Numbered from the stretch's first letter, positions 46,430 to 56,045 are shown. The stretch is DNA of 64,000 nt from Saprospiraceae bacterium (GCA_016717145.1 JADKGD010000008.1:124001-188000), one strand, 5' to 3'. Program-made: numbers and translations. Notes: generated by a model not told the origin, from the letters alone.

Positions 46430-48139
46430 ATGATTGTAAAGGTTTTGTTTTTTTGTTTATCAATTGTAGTGATTTGTCTTCCAGGCTGTAAAAGCGATGA
46501 TATTGCAGATTCAATTATAATTAATGCTAATATTTATGCCGTTGATACAAGCTATCAGAATGCTACTGCTATTGCAATAAAAGATGGGCTAATATTGTTG
46601 GTAGGTACTAACAATGAAGTAATCAAACTCTCTGACAGCAACACTAAAGTCATTGATGCCAATGGTAAATTTCTAATGCCCGGATTTATAGAAGGCCATG
46701 GACATTATTCAGGGCTAGGGTTTTCTTTAATTAATTTAAATTTTCTTACATCCCGAAGTTGGGAAGAAGTAGTTACCAAAGTAAAAAAACGTGCGCTAGG
46801 AGTAAAAAAAGGTGATTGGATCATTGGTAGGGGATGGCATCAGGAAAAATGGGATAGTGTACCCATTCAAAATATTTATAACTATCCGTTTCATTATAGT
46901 TTGAGTGAAGTTTCGCGTGATAATCCGGTTTTGTTATATCATGCATCAGGACATGCTTTATTTGCAAATAAGAAGGCTATGGAAATTGTGGGCATCACAA
47001 AGGAAACTCCAAATCCTGTAGGTGGAGAGATAGTACGAGATCCAAACGGTGAGGCAATAGGCGTTTTTGAGGAACGGGCAATGCGTATTTTCAAAGAACA
47101 TTATAATGCCTATATTAAATCATTGGATCGAAATGTTACAGATTCTATATGGTTAGAAGCTTTTAAGTTGGCAGAAAAAGAATGCCTTAAAAAGGGAGTA
47201 ACTTCTTTTCAGGATGCAGGAAGCACATTTGACGAACTTGAAAAATATGAAAAACTTGCAGAAGAAGGTACATTGCAAGTCAGGCTTTGGGTAATGATTC
47301 GCCGACCTGTTGACGAACTTGTAGGTAGAGTTAAAGACTTCAAAAGATTAAACATTGGTAATCGATTTTATACCTGTAACGCCATTAAGTCAGAAGTGGA
47401 TGGAGCCCTTGGTGCTTTCGGAGCCTGGTTACTTGAAAGCTACTCTGATAAGCCTGGATTTAAAGGCCAAAACACAACTGATATTTATGACGTTAAGAGA
47501 ATTGCTGATATGGCTATAGATAATGATATGCAATTTTGTGTTCATGCAATTGGGGATCGTGCTAATAGGGTAGTGTTGGATATATATGAAGGAGTGATGC
47601 AACAGCATCCTGAAAAAAAAGATATAAGGTGGAGAATTGAACATGCCCAACATCTTAATCCAAAAGATATTCCAAGATTTGCTAAAAATAAAATTATAGC
47701 TTCTATGCAAGGCATTCATTGTACTTCTGATGCACCTTTTGTAGTAAAAAGGCTTGGTACAGAACGGGCAAGGTTGGGAGCTTATGCATGGAGATCATTA
47801 CTTGATAACGGTGTTATTATTGCCAATGGTACAGATGCGCCCGTTGAAGACGTAGATCCTTTAAAAAGTTTTTACGCTTCCGTAACCCGAAAGCAAGCAG
47901 AAACTGGAATTGAATTTTTTCCTGAGCAAAAAATGACACGAGAAGAAGCTATTTATTCTTACACATTAGGCAACGCTTATGCTGCTTTTGAAGAATCTTT
48001 CAAAGGTTCGATAAAACCAGGGAAAGTTGCAGATTTTGTAATACTTTCTAATGATTTGATAAAATGCAGTGATGATGATATTCTAAAAACAAAGGTACTG
48101 TTTACCATATCTGATGGTAAGGTGAGGTTTTCTCAATAA
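46430..48139 (+). CDS. YtcJ-like metal-dependent amidohydrolase lipoprotein
   Basis: The ATG at 46430 gives a lipoprotein signal (VLFFCLSIVVICLPGC), so it is preferred to the upstream ATG at 46346, which would add 28 residues before the signal. About 569 residues. Metal-site motifs are GFIEGHGHYSGLG, AIGDRANRVVL, WRIEHAQHLNP and IANGTDAPVEDVDPL; the last two-thirds carry the TIM-barrel of the amidohydrolase_3 family with KPGKVADFVIL at the C-terminus. The substrate is unknown; these enzymes hydrolyse N-substituted amides or imides. Outer-membrane anchoring suggests action in the periplasm. Confidence 0.85.
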   Translation: MIVKVLFFCLSIVVICLPGCKSDDIADSIIINANIYAVDTSYQNATAIAIKDGLILLVGTNNEVIKLSDSNTKVIDANGKFLMPGFIEGHGHYSGLGFSLINLNFLTSRSWEEVVTKVKKRALGVKKGDWIIGRGWHQEKWDSVPIQNIYNYPFHYSLSEVSRDNPVLLYHASGHALFANKKAMEIVGITKETPNPVGGEIVRDPNGEAIGVFEERAMRIFKEHYNAYIKSLDRNVTDSIWLEAFKLAEKECLKKGVTSFQDAGSTFDELEKYEKLAEEGTLQVRLWVMIRRPVDELVGRVKDFKRLNIGNRFYTCNAIKSEVDGALGAFGAWLLESYSDKPGFKGQNTTDIYDVKRIADMAIDNDMQFCVHAIGDRANRVVLDIYEGVMQQHPEKKDIRWRIEHAQHLNPKDIPRFAKNKIIASMQGIHCTSDAPFVVKRLGTERARLGAYAWRSLLDNGVIIANGTDAPVEDVDPLKSFYASVTRKQAETGIEFFPEQKMTREEAIYSYTLGNAYAAFEESFKGSIKPGKVADFVILSNDLIKCSDDDILKTKVLFTISDGKVRFSQ

Positions 48140-48196
48140 ACAGCACAAATATTATGACATCCATTATACAAATCCATTAAATTCATAATTTTGGTG

Positions 48197-48922
48197 ATGT
48201 TGCAAGTTTTTGATATTATAAGGTTTTTTACTGCATCTTTAGTTGGCACTAAGTCCGGTGTAAAAAAATATATCCTCTACACTGGAATAAGTGCGATATT
48301 ATTATGTGGTGTAGTCATTTATGCCGGTTTGCATCTTTCTGGTTTGCTTGGAAAATATCTCGCTTCAATTATTCCCTGGCAATGGGCTCATGAGTCTCTC
48401 ATGTTTTCTTTTATCGTGGGCCTGGCTACCTTCGTATTTGTTTTTATGATATTTAAATATATATTAATCATTTTATTATCTCCCTTATTAAGTTATATTT
48501 CTGAAAAAACTGAATCCGAAATTACCGGTACAAAAAATCGTGGCGCATTTTCATTTATACAGGCTACATCAAGAAGTATTAGAATAAACTTGCTAAATAT
48601 GGCAAAAGAACTAATTATTTCCAGTATGCTATTCCTTATTAGTTTTATACCAATGATAAATATTATCTCATTACCAATGTTGTTAATGGTGCAGGCATAT
48701 TTTACGGGATTTGGCTTTATGGATTTTTATATGGAGCGACATTATTCATTTAGTAAAACCATAGAGATTGTATATCAACACAAGTGGGCAGCCATGACCT
48801 TGGGAAGTATCTTTATTTTAATGTTTACAATACCAATTATAGGAATTTTATTTGCACCTTATCTTACGGTTGTCGTTGGTACACGGTACTTTGCCGCAAG
48901 AATAAAATCTATTGAAACATAA
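48197..48922 (+). CDS. EI24 domain (CysZ-like) membrane protein
   Basis: About 241 residues from the ATG at 48197 (upstream TTG or GTG codons extend it by two). It has four to six transmembrane helices, and the motifs PLLSYISEKTESEITG, and FGFMDFYMERHYSFSK with LFAPYLTVVVGTRYFAA, fit the EI24/CysZ family. CysZ imports sulfate in some bacteria, but many EI24 members are uncharacterised, so transport is inference. It follows the amidohydrolase by 57 bases. Confidence 0.75.
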   Translation: MLQVFDIIRFFTASLVGTKSGVKKYILYTGISAILLCGVVIYAGLHLSGLLGKYLASIIPWQWAHESLMFSFIVGLATFVFVFMIFKYILIILLSPLLSYISEKTESEITGTKNRGAFSFIQATSRSIRINLLNMAKELIISSMLFLISFIPMINIISLPMLLMVQAYFTGFGFMDFYMERHYSFSKTIEIVYQHKWAAMTLGSIFILMFTIPIIGILFAPYLTVVVGTRYFAARIKSIET

Positions 48923-48961
48923 CAAGACCGATTATTTCTTAAGCATGCAATTATAATGAGT

Positions 48962-49654
48962 TTATCCACTTACGAATTTGTATCCCACACTTCTGACAGA
49001 ATGAAAGTGAACGGGATTATGTGGATCCTTTTCAAAATATTTCCTAAATGAGAGGATAAAATTATCTATGGTCCGTGTAGAAGGATATACATCATATCCC
49101 CAAACTGTCTGAAGAATTTGTTGTCTTGAAACAACCTCGTTTTCACGATCAATTAGTAATTTAAGTAGAAGGACTTCTTTTTTTGTTAAATTAAATGGAC
49201 CTTGAGTTCCGATGGCATGATATGTAATAAAGTTGATTTCATTTTGAGCAAAACAATACGTTTCCAAATTTTTTGCATTTTCTTCAGAGCTTCTTTTTAG
49301 CAGATTTTGAACCCGTAGCAACAACTCTTCAAGATTAAATGGTTTTGTCAAATAATCATCGGCCCCAAGTTTAAGTCCGGTTATTCTATCTTCTGATGTG
49401 TCTTTTGCAGAGATAATGATTATACCAACTTTATTATTTTGCAGCCTTATTTGTTCACAAATTTGAAAACCATTAACTTCAGGTAGCATAACATCCAGTA
49501 TCATCAAGTCAAAATGTTGTCCTGCAGTAAACTCAAGCGCCTTTCGTCCGTTATCAGTTGCTACCACTTCATATTGTTCCATCTCCAGATTCATTTTTAT
49601 AATCTTTCTTAATTGTTCTTCGTCTTCTACAAGCAGGATTCGCATGTTATGCAT
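48962..49654 (-). CDS. OmpR-family response regulator
   Basis: 230 residues. The receiver domain has LVEDEEQLRK, phosphoacceptor Asp54 in LMILDVMLPEVNG, IIISAKDTSEDRI and KPFNLEELLLR; the C-terminal winged helix includes LTKKEVLLLKLLIDREN and DVYPSTRTIDNFILSFRKYF. The start overlaps the kinase gene by 8 bases. A Met at codon 4 (MRILLVEDEE) is an equally good start. Target genes are unknown. Confidence 0.93.
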   Translation of the reverse strand: MHNMRILLVEDEEQLRKIIKMNLEMEQYEVVATDNGRKALEFTAGQHFDLMILDVMLPEVNGFQICEQIRLQNNKVGIIIISAKDTSEDRITGLKLGADDYLTKPFNLEELLLRVQNLLKRSSEENAKNLETYCFAQNEINFITYHAIGTQGPFNLTKKEVLLLKLLIDRENEVVSRQQILQTVWGYDVYPSTRTIDNFILSFRKYFEKDPHNPVHFHSVRSVGYKFVSG

Positions 49655-50681
49655 GTTTTAATGGTAGTGAAATACTAAATATAGTTCCTTTCGGATGATT
49701 GTCGGAAATTTTTAATTTTCCCCTATGTGCATGGGTGATTTTTTCTACGATATATAAACCCAATCCGGTGCCTTTTGTTTGTCTTAATTCTTCATTTCCT
49801 GATCGGTAAAATTGACCGGTCACTTTCGCTTTTTCCAAATTAGAAATACCTACACCCTGGTCCATCACTTCAATAATCATATCCATTGTTGTTGTCTTCA
49901 CTGAAACATTTACCGCAGCTTGATCAATTGAGTACTTACAAGCATTTTCAATTAGATTTGTGATCAATGATATCATTGCTTCTTTATCAGCTGATACATA
50001 CATTTTTTTTGTGCTGAATTGAGTGGTAATTGATGCATTGGAATATTGTAATTTCACTTTATTTACGACTTCAGATATTATTTCTACAATGTCAACCGAT
50101 TCAAAGTTATATTGATATCTATTGTTTATTCTTGTAGTCAGCAACAAATTATTGATCAGTTTTTCCAGCCTGTTGCTTTCAGACAGAATACTATGATGCA
50201 GGTCAGTGATTTTTTCGGAAGATAATTGTCGCTTTAATAAAGTCTCTGTAATTAGATTAATTGAAGCAATAGGTGATTTAAGTTCATGCGTAATGGAAAG
50301 CAGGAAATTTTTTTGCTTGCGGGTATTTTCAAGTTCTTTACTATAAGCTTTTTGGATAAACCATAAGCCCAGGATGAGTGAAATACCAAAAACCATTCCC
50401 TCACCCAAGATCATAAATTTTGTACGTAAGTAATTGTCCGTTATGACTTTGTATTCGCTTGTGGTTTCAATACTAAAATCTTTTACACCAAATAATTGGT
50501 TTTGGGTTAACTGCAGCATTTCTTTATTGGCATCATATAATAAAGTATTATTTTTTGATAGTAAAATCGTCCACCATATCAATGCCAATAACATATATAT
50601 CATCACTCCGAAAGAAAGAAATCTCATTTTTTTAGCAGAATTTATTTTAAAAAAAAAACCAAAAAAGCTAATATTGTACAA
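49647..50681 (-). CDS. Membrane sensor histidine kinase
   Basis: 344 residues as given. Two transmembrane segments flank a periplasmic loop of about 65 residues (SKNNTLLYDANKEMLQLTQ and on), then the dimerisation helix with His132 in LLSITHELKSPIASINL, the N box LIENACKYS, G1 DQGVGIS and G2 GTGLGLYIV. It should phosphorylate the adjacent response regulator. The real start may be Met19 (MRFLSFGVMIY, codon at 50625-50627), because a TACTTTTG promoter element covers the upstream ATG region. The short sensor loop contains no known ligand domain. Confidence 0.9.
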   Translation of the reverse strand: MYNISFFGFFFKINSAKKMRFLSFGVMIYMLLALIWWTILLSKNNTLLYDANKEMLQLTQNQLFGVKDFSIETTSEYKVITDNYLRTKFMILGEGMVFGISLILGLWFIQKAYSKELENTRKQKNFLLSITHELKSPIASINLITETLLKRQLSSEKITDLHHSILSESNRLEKLINNLLLTTRINNRYQYNFESVDIVEIISEVVNKVKLQYSNASITTQFSTKKMYVSADKEAMISLITNLIENACKYSIDQAAVNVSVKTTTMDMIIEVMDQGVGISNLEKAKVTGQFYRSGNEELRQTKGTGLGLYIVEKITHAHRGKLKISDNHPKGTIFSISLPLKHA

Positions 50682-50686
50682 AAGTA
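50679..50686 (-). promoter_or_regulatory. Possible -7 promoter element for the two-component operon
   Basis: Minus-strand TACTTTTG matches TAnnTTTG and overlaps the first possible ATG (50679-50681). Transcription from it would start downstream and use Met19 of the kinase. Confidence 0.4.
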
Positions 50687-50778
50687 AAATTACTTAGCCC
50701 TATATTGGCATTTTAATATATAAATCACGATTTTGGCACAATTATTTCTATCGTTTATGGAGTAATGTAAATTGTTTG

Positions 50779-51813
50779 ATGCATAATCAGGTATATTCCC
50801 GATATCTTTACCAGATGCTAATGGAGTACGGCATAGTGTCTGTACCATCATTGGGTACCTTTTTATTGGAGCCAATTAAGGCGGCATTTGATAAGGATCA
50901 TACCAGACTAAATCCTCCCGGGACAAAATTAAAGTTTTTATCTGAAGTCGATAAATCATCTACTTTTTTGATTAAGTTGGTTGAATCAGGTATGTCTGAG
51001 CTAGATGCTAATTTGCTGCAAAACGCCATTATGCAGGATTATGCACTTAGTCTTGATAAGCAACTACCATTCGAAATTGGAGGTTTTGGTACTGTGGTCA
51101 ATCATTTATTTCTTGAAAAAAATCCATCAGTCTTTGATCTATATCCTGGGTTGGAACCTGTTTTTGTGAAAGTACTTCCACGTGGCTTTAAAAAAGATAA
51201 TGATAAATATTTAGGGATGAACTCATCCCAGAATCAACATAAAGCAGAAAAATATTTTTCAAAATTTTGGACTTTTATTGGACCCGCCTTAATTGCGATC
51301 TTTGCGGGCATCATGATTATATTGTGGTTTTTATCTGATCCTAAGACAGGATCAGAAATTAATATTAATAGTGCATCAAATGATTCTTTACAAATTATAG
51401 ACAAAAAAATTAATCTGAGCGATGACGATATCTTAGAGTCAATTGATTCTATTATGGAGAAAGATAGTATTCAGTATTTTAAATCAACGCAAGAAGAAAT
51501 CAGTAATATTGAATCAAATCGGTCGGTTTCGGCAGATGGAGGAAAAAATGTTTTTAAGAACTTGTCAGAAGAAACTAAAGCTGACAAAACCTGCGTGGTC
51601 ATAATTGGTGCATTTAAGCAACGCTCTAATGCAGATAAGATGATTAAAAAAATTACCTCTCAAGGATATAGAACATACAGAGAATTGAAAAATGGAATGA
51701 ATCGGGTTGGTATTTCATATGATTGTGTCCATAACGATCCCGACATGTTCAAAGCAAAAGTGAAAAAACAATTTAATAAAGATGCCTGGCATTTGCATGA
51801 TACGCTTATGTGA
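50779..51813 (+). CDS. HU-CCDC81-like plus SPOR domain membrane protein
   Basis: 344 residues from the ATG at 50779 (a TTG lies one codon earlier). Residues ~1-120 fit the two CCDC81-type bacterial HU domains (QVYSRYLYQMLMEYGIVSVP, LLEPIKAAF, LPFEIGGFGTVVNHLFLEKNP). A transmembrane helix lies near residues 165-190 (FIGPALIAIFAGIMIILWFL), then an acidic linker, and a C-terminal SPOR domain (CVVIIGAFKQRSNADKMIKK, NGMNRVGISYDC). The predicted topology puts the HU domains in the cytoplasm and the SPOR domain, which binds denuded peptidoglycan at division sites, in the periplasm. A cell division link is inferred. Confidence 0.85.
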   Translation: MHNQVYSRYLYQMLMEYGIVSVPSLGTFLLEPIKAAFDKDHTRLNPPGTKLKFLSEVDKSSTFLIKLVESGMSELDANLLQNAIMQDYALSLDKQLPFEIGGFGTVVNHLFLEKNPSVFDLYPGLEPVFVKVLPRGFKKDNDKYLGMNSSQNQHKAEKYFSKFWTFIGPALIAIFAGIMIILWFLSDPKTGSEININSASNDSLQIIDKKINLSDDDILESIDSIMEKDSIQYFKSTQEEISNIESNRSVSADGGKNVFKNLSEETKADKTCVVIIGAFKQRSNADKMIKKITSQGYRTYRELKNGMNRVGISYDCVHNDPDMFKAKVKKQFNKDAWHLHDTLM

Positions 51814-51962
51814 AAAATCAATCGTATCAATAGTTTTGCTACTCTTATTTCAAATAATACCTGTGCTAAATATCAATATTAATTAGTTTTCTGTCCAGGT
51901 AAGCAAAATTTGATATCTTTCCTTTGATGGCTATTTATTTTTAAAGGGGCCCCACCCATTCA

Positions 51963-51983
51963 AGCCTGCCTCACAGGTCAGGG
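51963..51983. other. Short imperfect inverted repeat
   Basis: AGCCTGCCTCACAGGTCAGG contains the stem CCTG-N5-CAGG and resembles the element at 17786-17808. It lies in a 288-base gap with a nearby GGGGCCCC palindrome and no gene. Confidence 0.25.
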
Positions 51984-52101
51984 TAAATTGTGATATCTAT
52001 TCTCAATACCGTTTGTGTTTTGATGCTAAAATATGCAATGTGTTATAAAGATTTATCTCAATATCAATTATCATTATCTTCGCCTTTAAATTGATATAAT
52101 T

Positions 52102-52881
52102 ATGAGCGAAAAGGTAATTAATATAGAAAAAAAAGATTCTTTTTTTCTGCTTACAATTAACAGACCTCATGCTTTGAATGCTTTGAACAGCGATGTGTTT
52201 AATGAACTTGAAGCATTTTTTAGTACATTTCATGGAGATTATTCTGTAAAAGGTGTGGTTATTACCGGTCAAGGTCAAAAAGCTTTTATAGCGGGAGCAG
52301 ATATTAAAGAATTTGCCTCGTTGGATGCCGTGACAGGTTCAGCTCTTTCCAAGCGAGGACAAGACGTGTTTTTTATGATTGAAAGATTTCATGCGCCCGT
52401 GATTGCGGCTGTTAACGGTTTTGCACTCGGAGGAGGATGTGAGCTGGCAATGTCTTGCCATATTCGTGTGGCAGGAACCAATGCAAGATTTGGTCAGCCG
52501 GAAGTAAATCTTGGCTTGGTGCCCGGTTATGGAGGTTCTCAACGACTAATTCAATTGATTGGGAAAGGGAAAGCCATTGAAATGCTGCTTACAACGGATA
52601 TGATAGATGCAAATGAATCTCTCCGACTGGGTTTAGTCACTCATGTCGTAGATTCAGGACAGGAAGTTGAAAAGGCATTCGACATACTAAACAAAATTGC
52701 TGCGAAGGGACCTCTTGCAGTACATCAGTGTATCCAGCTTGTAAATGCATATTTTGATAAGGAAAGCAACGGTTTTGAAAAGGAATATAAAAATTTTGGA
52801 TTGACTATAGGAAGTGAAGATGCAAAAGAAGGTGCTTTGGCATTTGTTGAAAAAAGGAAACCGGTTTTTAAAGCAAAATAA
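52102..52881 (+). CDS. Enoyl-CoA hydratase/isomerase family protein
   Basis: 259 residues, crotonase fold. The CoA-binding and oxyanion segments are INRPHALNALNSDVF, IAGADIKEFASLDA and NGFALGGGCELAMSCHIRVA, with Glu in the GGCEL motif and the second Glu in GQPEVNLGLVPGYGG, as in true enoyl-CoA hydratases. It should hydrate 2-enoyl-CoA in beta-oxidation or a related pathway. The acyl range cannot be read. It stands alone with no beta-oxidation partners adjacent. Confidence 0.9.
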   Translation: MSEKVINIEKKDSFFLLTINRPHALNALNSDVFNELEAFFSTFHGDYSVKGVVITGQGQKAFIAGADIKEFASLDAVTGSALSKRGQDVFFMIERFHAPVIAAVNGFALGGGCELAMSCHIRVAGTNARFGQPEVNLGLVPGYGGSQRLIQLIGKGKAIEMLLTTDMIDANESLRLGLVTHVVDSGQEVEKAFDILNKIAAKGPLAVHQCIQLVNAYFDKESNGFEKEYKNFGLTIGSEDAKEGALAFVEKRKPVFKAK

Positions 52882-52949
52882 TCCATTACCCTTCTTGAAA
52901 GTTTATTTATCATTAAGCTGCGCAGTTTCTATTGATATAACAAAAATTG

Positions 52950-53744
52950 ATGTTTGATTTTCATAATGATAAAGAAAGGTATTTTGACATACAGCGTACT
53001 GTAACCGTCGAAAACATCATTCCATTTTTAGATAGTATAAAAAAAAATGGCAAAGGATCAAAAAATGTTCTGGAGATAGGATGTGCTGAAGCTGGAGTTT
53101 TAAAAGCATTTCTATTAAATGGTGACAAAGTAGTTGGTGTAGAGTTATCTCCCTCCAGATTTGAGTCAGCTAAACAATTTCTTTCCTCAGATATATCCTT
53201 GGGAAATGCAATGATACTTAATAAAAACATCTACGATATCGATCCGAATGTGGAGTTTAAAAACTTATTTGACATAATAATACTTAAGGACGTAATTGAG
53301 CACATACCTGAGCAGGAAAAATTTATACCAAAACTTAAGGAATTTCTTACAGATGATGGAATTGTGTTTTTTGCCTACCCGCCTTGGTGGATGCCGTTTG
53401 GAGGTCACCAACAAATATGTTCGAGTAAAATATTGCGGACATTACCCTGGTTTCACCTTTTGCCCAATTTTTTATATACAGCAGTATTAAAATATTTTGG
53501 TGAAAATAAAGCAAGTATTGCCGAGTTAATGGAAGTAAAAAGTACAGGAATTAATATTGAGCGATTATACAGTATATTGAAAGACAATAATTTTATCATT
53601 AGAGATGAAATATACTGGTTTATTAACCCGATTTATTTTTTTAAATTTGGACTTAAAAAAAGAAAAGTATATTCTCTACTGACAAAAATACCTTATCTTA
53701 GGAATTATTACACTACCGCTCATTATATTGCTTTTTCTAAATAA
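52950..53744 (+). CDS. SAM-dependent class I methyltransferase
   Basis: About 264 residues from the ATG at 52950 (a TTG sits one codon earlier). The SAM-binding motif I is VLEIGCAEAGVLKAFLLNGD, motif II includes DIIILKDVIEHIPEQE, and the later PPWWMPFGGHQQICSS-type segment is common in Bacteroidota methyltransferases near glycan loci. The substrate is unknown. The dihydroorotase gene follows after 22 bases. Confidence 0.8.
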   Translation: MFDFHNDKERYFDIQRTVTVENIIPFLDSIKKNGKGSKNVLEIGCAEAGVLKAFLLNGDKVVGVELSPSRFESAKQFLSSDISLGNAMILNKNIYDIDPNVEFKNLFDIIILKDVIEHIPEQEKFIPKLKEFLTDDGIVFFAYPPWWMPFGGHQQICSSKILRTLPWFHLLPNFLYTAVLKYFGENKASIAELMEVKSTGINIERLYSILKDNNFIIRDEIYWFINPIYFFKFGLKKRKVYSLLTKIPYLRNYYTTAHYIAFSK

Positions 53745-53766
53745 ATTATATATAAATCAATAAAAT

Positions 53767-55107
53767 ATGCCAACATCAGTTATTAGAAATGCTCAAGCCA
53801 TAAATAGGGGAGTAATATCCTATAATGATTTTTTGATCAAGAATAATCGAATTGAAAAAGTTGGAAAAAATTTATCTGTTAAAGAAAAATGTGATGAGAT
53901 AAACGCTGATGGATTAATGTTAATGCCTGGTATTATTGATGACCAAGTGCATTTTCGTGAACCTGGATTGACACATAAAGCCAATATTGCAACGGAATCC
54001 AAAGCAGCAATTGCTGGAGGAACAACCACTTTTATGGAAATGCCAAACACTAAGCCAGCTGCACTTACTCAGGAATTGTTGCAAAATAAATATGATATTG
54101 CACACAAAACATCATACGCCAATTATTCATTTTTTATGGGTGTCGCTAATGATAACTACGATGAAGTGATGAAAACAAATCCCCGGGATGTATGTGGTAT
54201 TAAAATCTTTATGGGTTCAAGCACAGGTAATATGCTGGTAGACGACCCAAATATCTTGGAAAAACTATTTGCCAATGCACCATTGCTTATAGCTACTCAT
54301 TGTGAAAATGAAGCTGCCATACAAAGGCAGTTTGAACAATATAAACGTTTATACGGTGCCGACATTAAACCATTTATGCATCCGCTAATCAGAAATGCTG
54401 AGGGCTGTTACTTGTCTTCTTCTTATGCTGCCGAACTTGCCAATAAATATAATACCAGACTTCATATCCTTCATATTTCAACCAGGGATGAACTGGTGTT
54501 ATTTACAAATCTTATCCCTTTGGGGCAAAAAAAAATTACAGCTGAAGTATGTGTCCATCATTTATTTTTTGATGCTGATGATTATTTACGTTTAGGAAAT
54601 CTAATTAAATGTAATCCGGCAATAAAATCCAGCGAGCACAAAAAATCACTTTTTCAAGCATTGCTTGATGACAGGCTGGATATTATCGCTACTGATCATG
54701 CGCCTCATACCTGGGAAGAAAAATCTCAAAGTTATGAAAATGCACCAGCTGGTCTTCCTTTGGTCCAGCACAGTCTTAATATTATGCTTGATTTTTATCA
54801 TAAAGGTATGATATCACTTGAAAAAATTATAGAAAAGATGTGTCACGCTCCTGCTCTTTGTTTCAGCATTAAGGAACGTGGTTTCCTTGATGAAGGGATG
54901 TTTGCTGATATGGTTTTATTTGATATAAACAGTGAATGGGCTGTTGCTAAAGAAAATATTCATTACAAATGCGCTTGGTCACCTTTGGAAGGTAAATCGT
55001 TTAAGGGTGCTGTACATTCCACTTTTGTAAATGGATATGAAGTATATAATATATCCGGAAAATTTATTGAAGGGAAAGGAATGCGTTTGACATTTGACAG
55101 GAATTGA
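53767..55107 (+). CDS. pyrC: Dihydroorotase
   Basis: 446 residues of the amidohydrolase superfamily. Metal ligands are seen in DDQVHFREPGLTHKANI (His-x-His region), a carbamylated-Lys candidate in KIFMGSSTG, LHILHISTRDE with His, and IATDHAPHTWEEK with the catalytic Asp. The long version with the C-terminal WSPLEGKSFKG segment is the type I family. It closes carbamoyl-aspartate to dihydroorotate in pyrimidine synthesis. Confidence 0.93.
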   Translation: MPTSVIRNAQAINRGVISYNDFLIKNNRIEKVGKNLSVKEKCDEINADGLMLMPGIIDDQVHFREPGLTHKANIATESKAAIAGGTTTFMEMPNTKPAALTQELLQNKYDIAHKTSYANYSFFMGVANDNYDEVMKTNPRDVCGIKIFMGSSTGNMLVDDPNILEKLFANAPLLIATHCENEAAIQRQFEQYKRLYGADIKPFMHPLIRNAEGCYLSSSYAAELANKYNTRLHILHISTRDELVLFTNLIPLGQKKITAEVCVHHLFFDADDYLRLGNLIKCNPAIKSSEHKKSLFQALLDDRLDIIATDHAPHTWEEKSQSYENAPAGLPLVQHSLNIMLDFYHKGMISLEKIIEKMCHAPALCFSIKERGFLDEGMFADMVLFDINSEWAVAKENIHYKCAWSPLEGKSFKGAVHSTFVNGYEVYNISGKFIEGKGMRLTFDRN

Positions 55108-55115
55108 CAGACTTG

Positions 55116-55697
55116 TTACGAATCACTCGTTTTTTTACTGCTAATGATATCCCTAAGTTGTGCAGCTTTTTCATAATCTTCTTTTTCAAGTGCTTCTTCC
55201 AGAAGTTTTTCCAGACTTGCCACACTCATTGTTTCTACCGATGTACTTTTAGTTTTTGAAAGGGACTTTTTTGATTCAGTATCATCTTCTTCAAGAATCA
55301 CTCCGGCACTTTCCATAATAAATTCAAATGTATATATAGGACAACCATATCTTACCGCCATTGAAATTGCATCTGAAGTACGTGCATCAATTTGAATGAC
55401 ATTTCCATTTTGTTCACAAATAAGTTGCGCGTAAAAAATTCCATCTAGTAAATTGTTTATTAATACTTCTTTGATGTCTATGTCAAAGGCATCTAAGGTG
55501 TTTTTAAACAAATCGTGCGTTAATGGACGATTTGGAGTCATATTTTCCAGTGCTACTGCAATCGCTTGTGCTTCAAATCCGCCTATAACAATGGGAAGTC
55601 TCCGTTTACCATTTTCCTCTCCTAATACTACAGCATAGTTATGAGATTGTGTCACGCTGTGGGACAATGCCATAATATCTAATCTGACTTTCTTCAT
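55116..55697 (-). CDS. Bifunctional nuclease (DUF151/BFN) family protein with UVR motif
   Basis: 193 residues. The N-terminal 130 residues form a BFN domain (YAVVLGEENGKRRLPIVIGGFEAQAIAV, NRPLTHDLF, IDARTSDAISMAVR, CPIYTFE). The C-terminus has a UvrB/UvrC-like motif (EKLLEEALEKEDYEKAAQLR). The BFN fold shows RNase/DNase activity in some proteins. The fusion to a UVR motif is common in Bacteroidota. A candidate -7 element TAATTTTG lies at 55719-55726 on the minus strand. Confidence 0.88.
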   Translation of the reverse strand: MKKVRLDIMALSHSVTQSHNYAVVLGEENGKRRLPIVIGGFEAQAIAVALENMTPNRPLTHDLFKNTLDAFDIDIKEVLINNLLDGIFYAQLICEQNGNVIQIDARTSDAISMAVRYGCPIYTFEFIMESAGVILEEDDTESKKSLSKTKSTSVETMSVASLEKLLEEALEKEDYEKAAQLRDIISSKKTSDS

Positions 55698-55871
55698 TAA
55701 ATTTCATTCTTGAAGATACAAAATTACTAATATAATTGAAAAGTGATAAAGATGTGGGCGGGTATTTTAATTTTTGATATTATTATGGTTTAGTTACCAA
55801 TGAATATGTATAATAGAACGCTATTAAAACCAAACAGAAAATTTCTTGTTTAACTCAAAATACACATTAAT

Positions 55872-56039
55872 ATGTTTGGATTGTTTAAAAAGAAAAGTGA
55901 AAGAGAGCTTTTGGAAGAAGCGTATAAGAAAAAACTTAAAGAAGCGTTTGATTTATCAAAAATTAATCGCTCTGCAAGTGATGTTCTGTCAGCTGAAGCT
56001 GAGGAAATCTTAAAAAAGATTGAATCAATATCTCATTAA
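55872..56039 (+). CDS. Small DUF6435 (Lacal_2735-type) protein
   Basis: A 55-residue protein, MFGLFKKKSERELLEEAYKK at the start and AEAEEILKKIESISH at the end, rich in Lys and Glu with predicted helices. Small Bacteroidota proteins starting MFGLFKKKS with the same SASD-x-x-x-AEAEEIL pattern are annotated as Lacal_2735/DUF6435; the role is unknown. The next gene starts 6 bases later. Confidence 0.75.
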   Translation: MFGLFKKKSERELLEEAYKKKLKEAFDLSKINRSASDVLSAEAEEILKKIESISH

Positions 56040-56045
56040 TCAATA

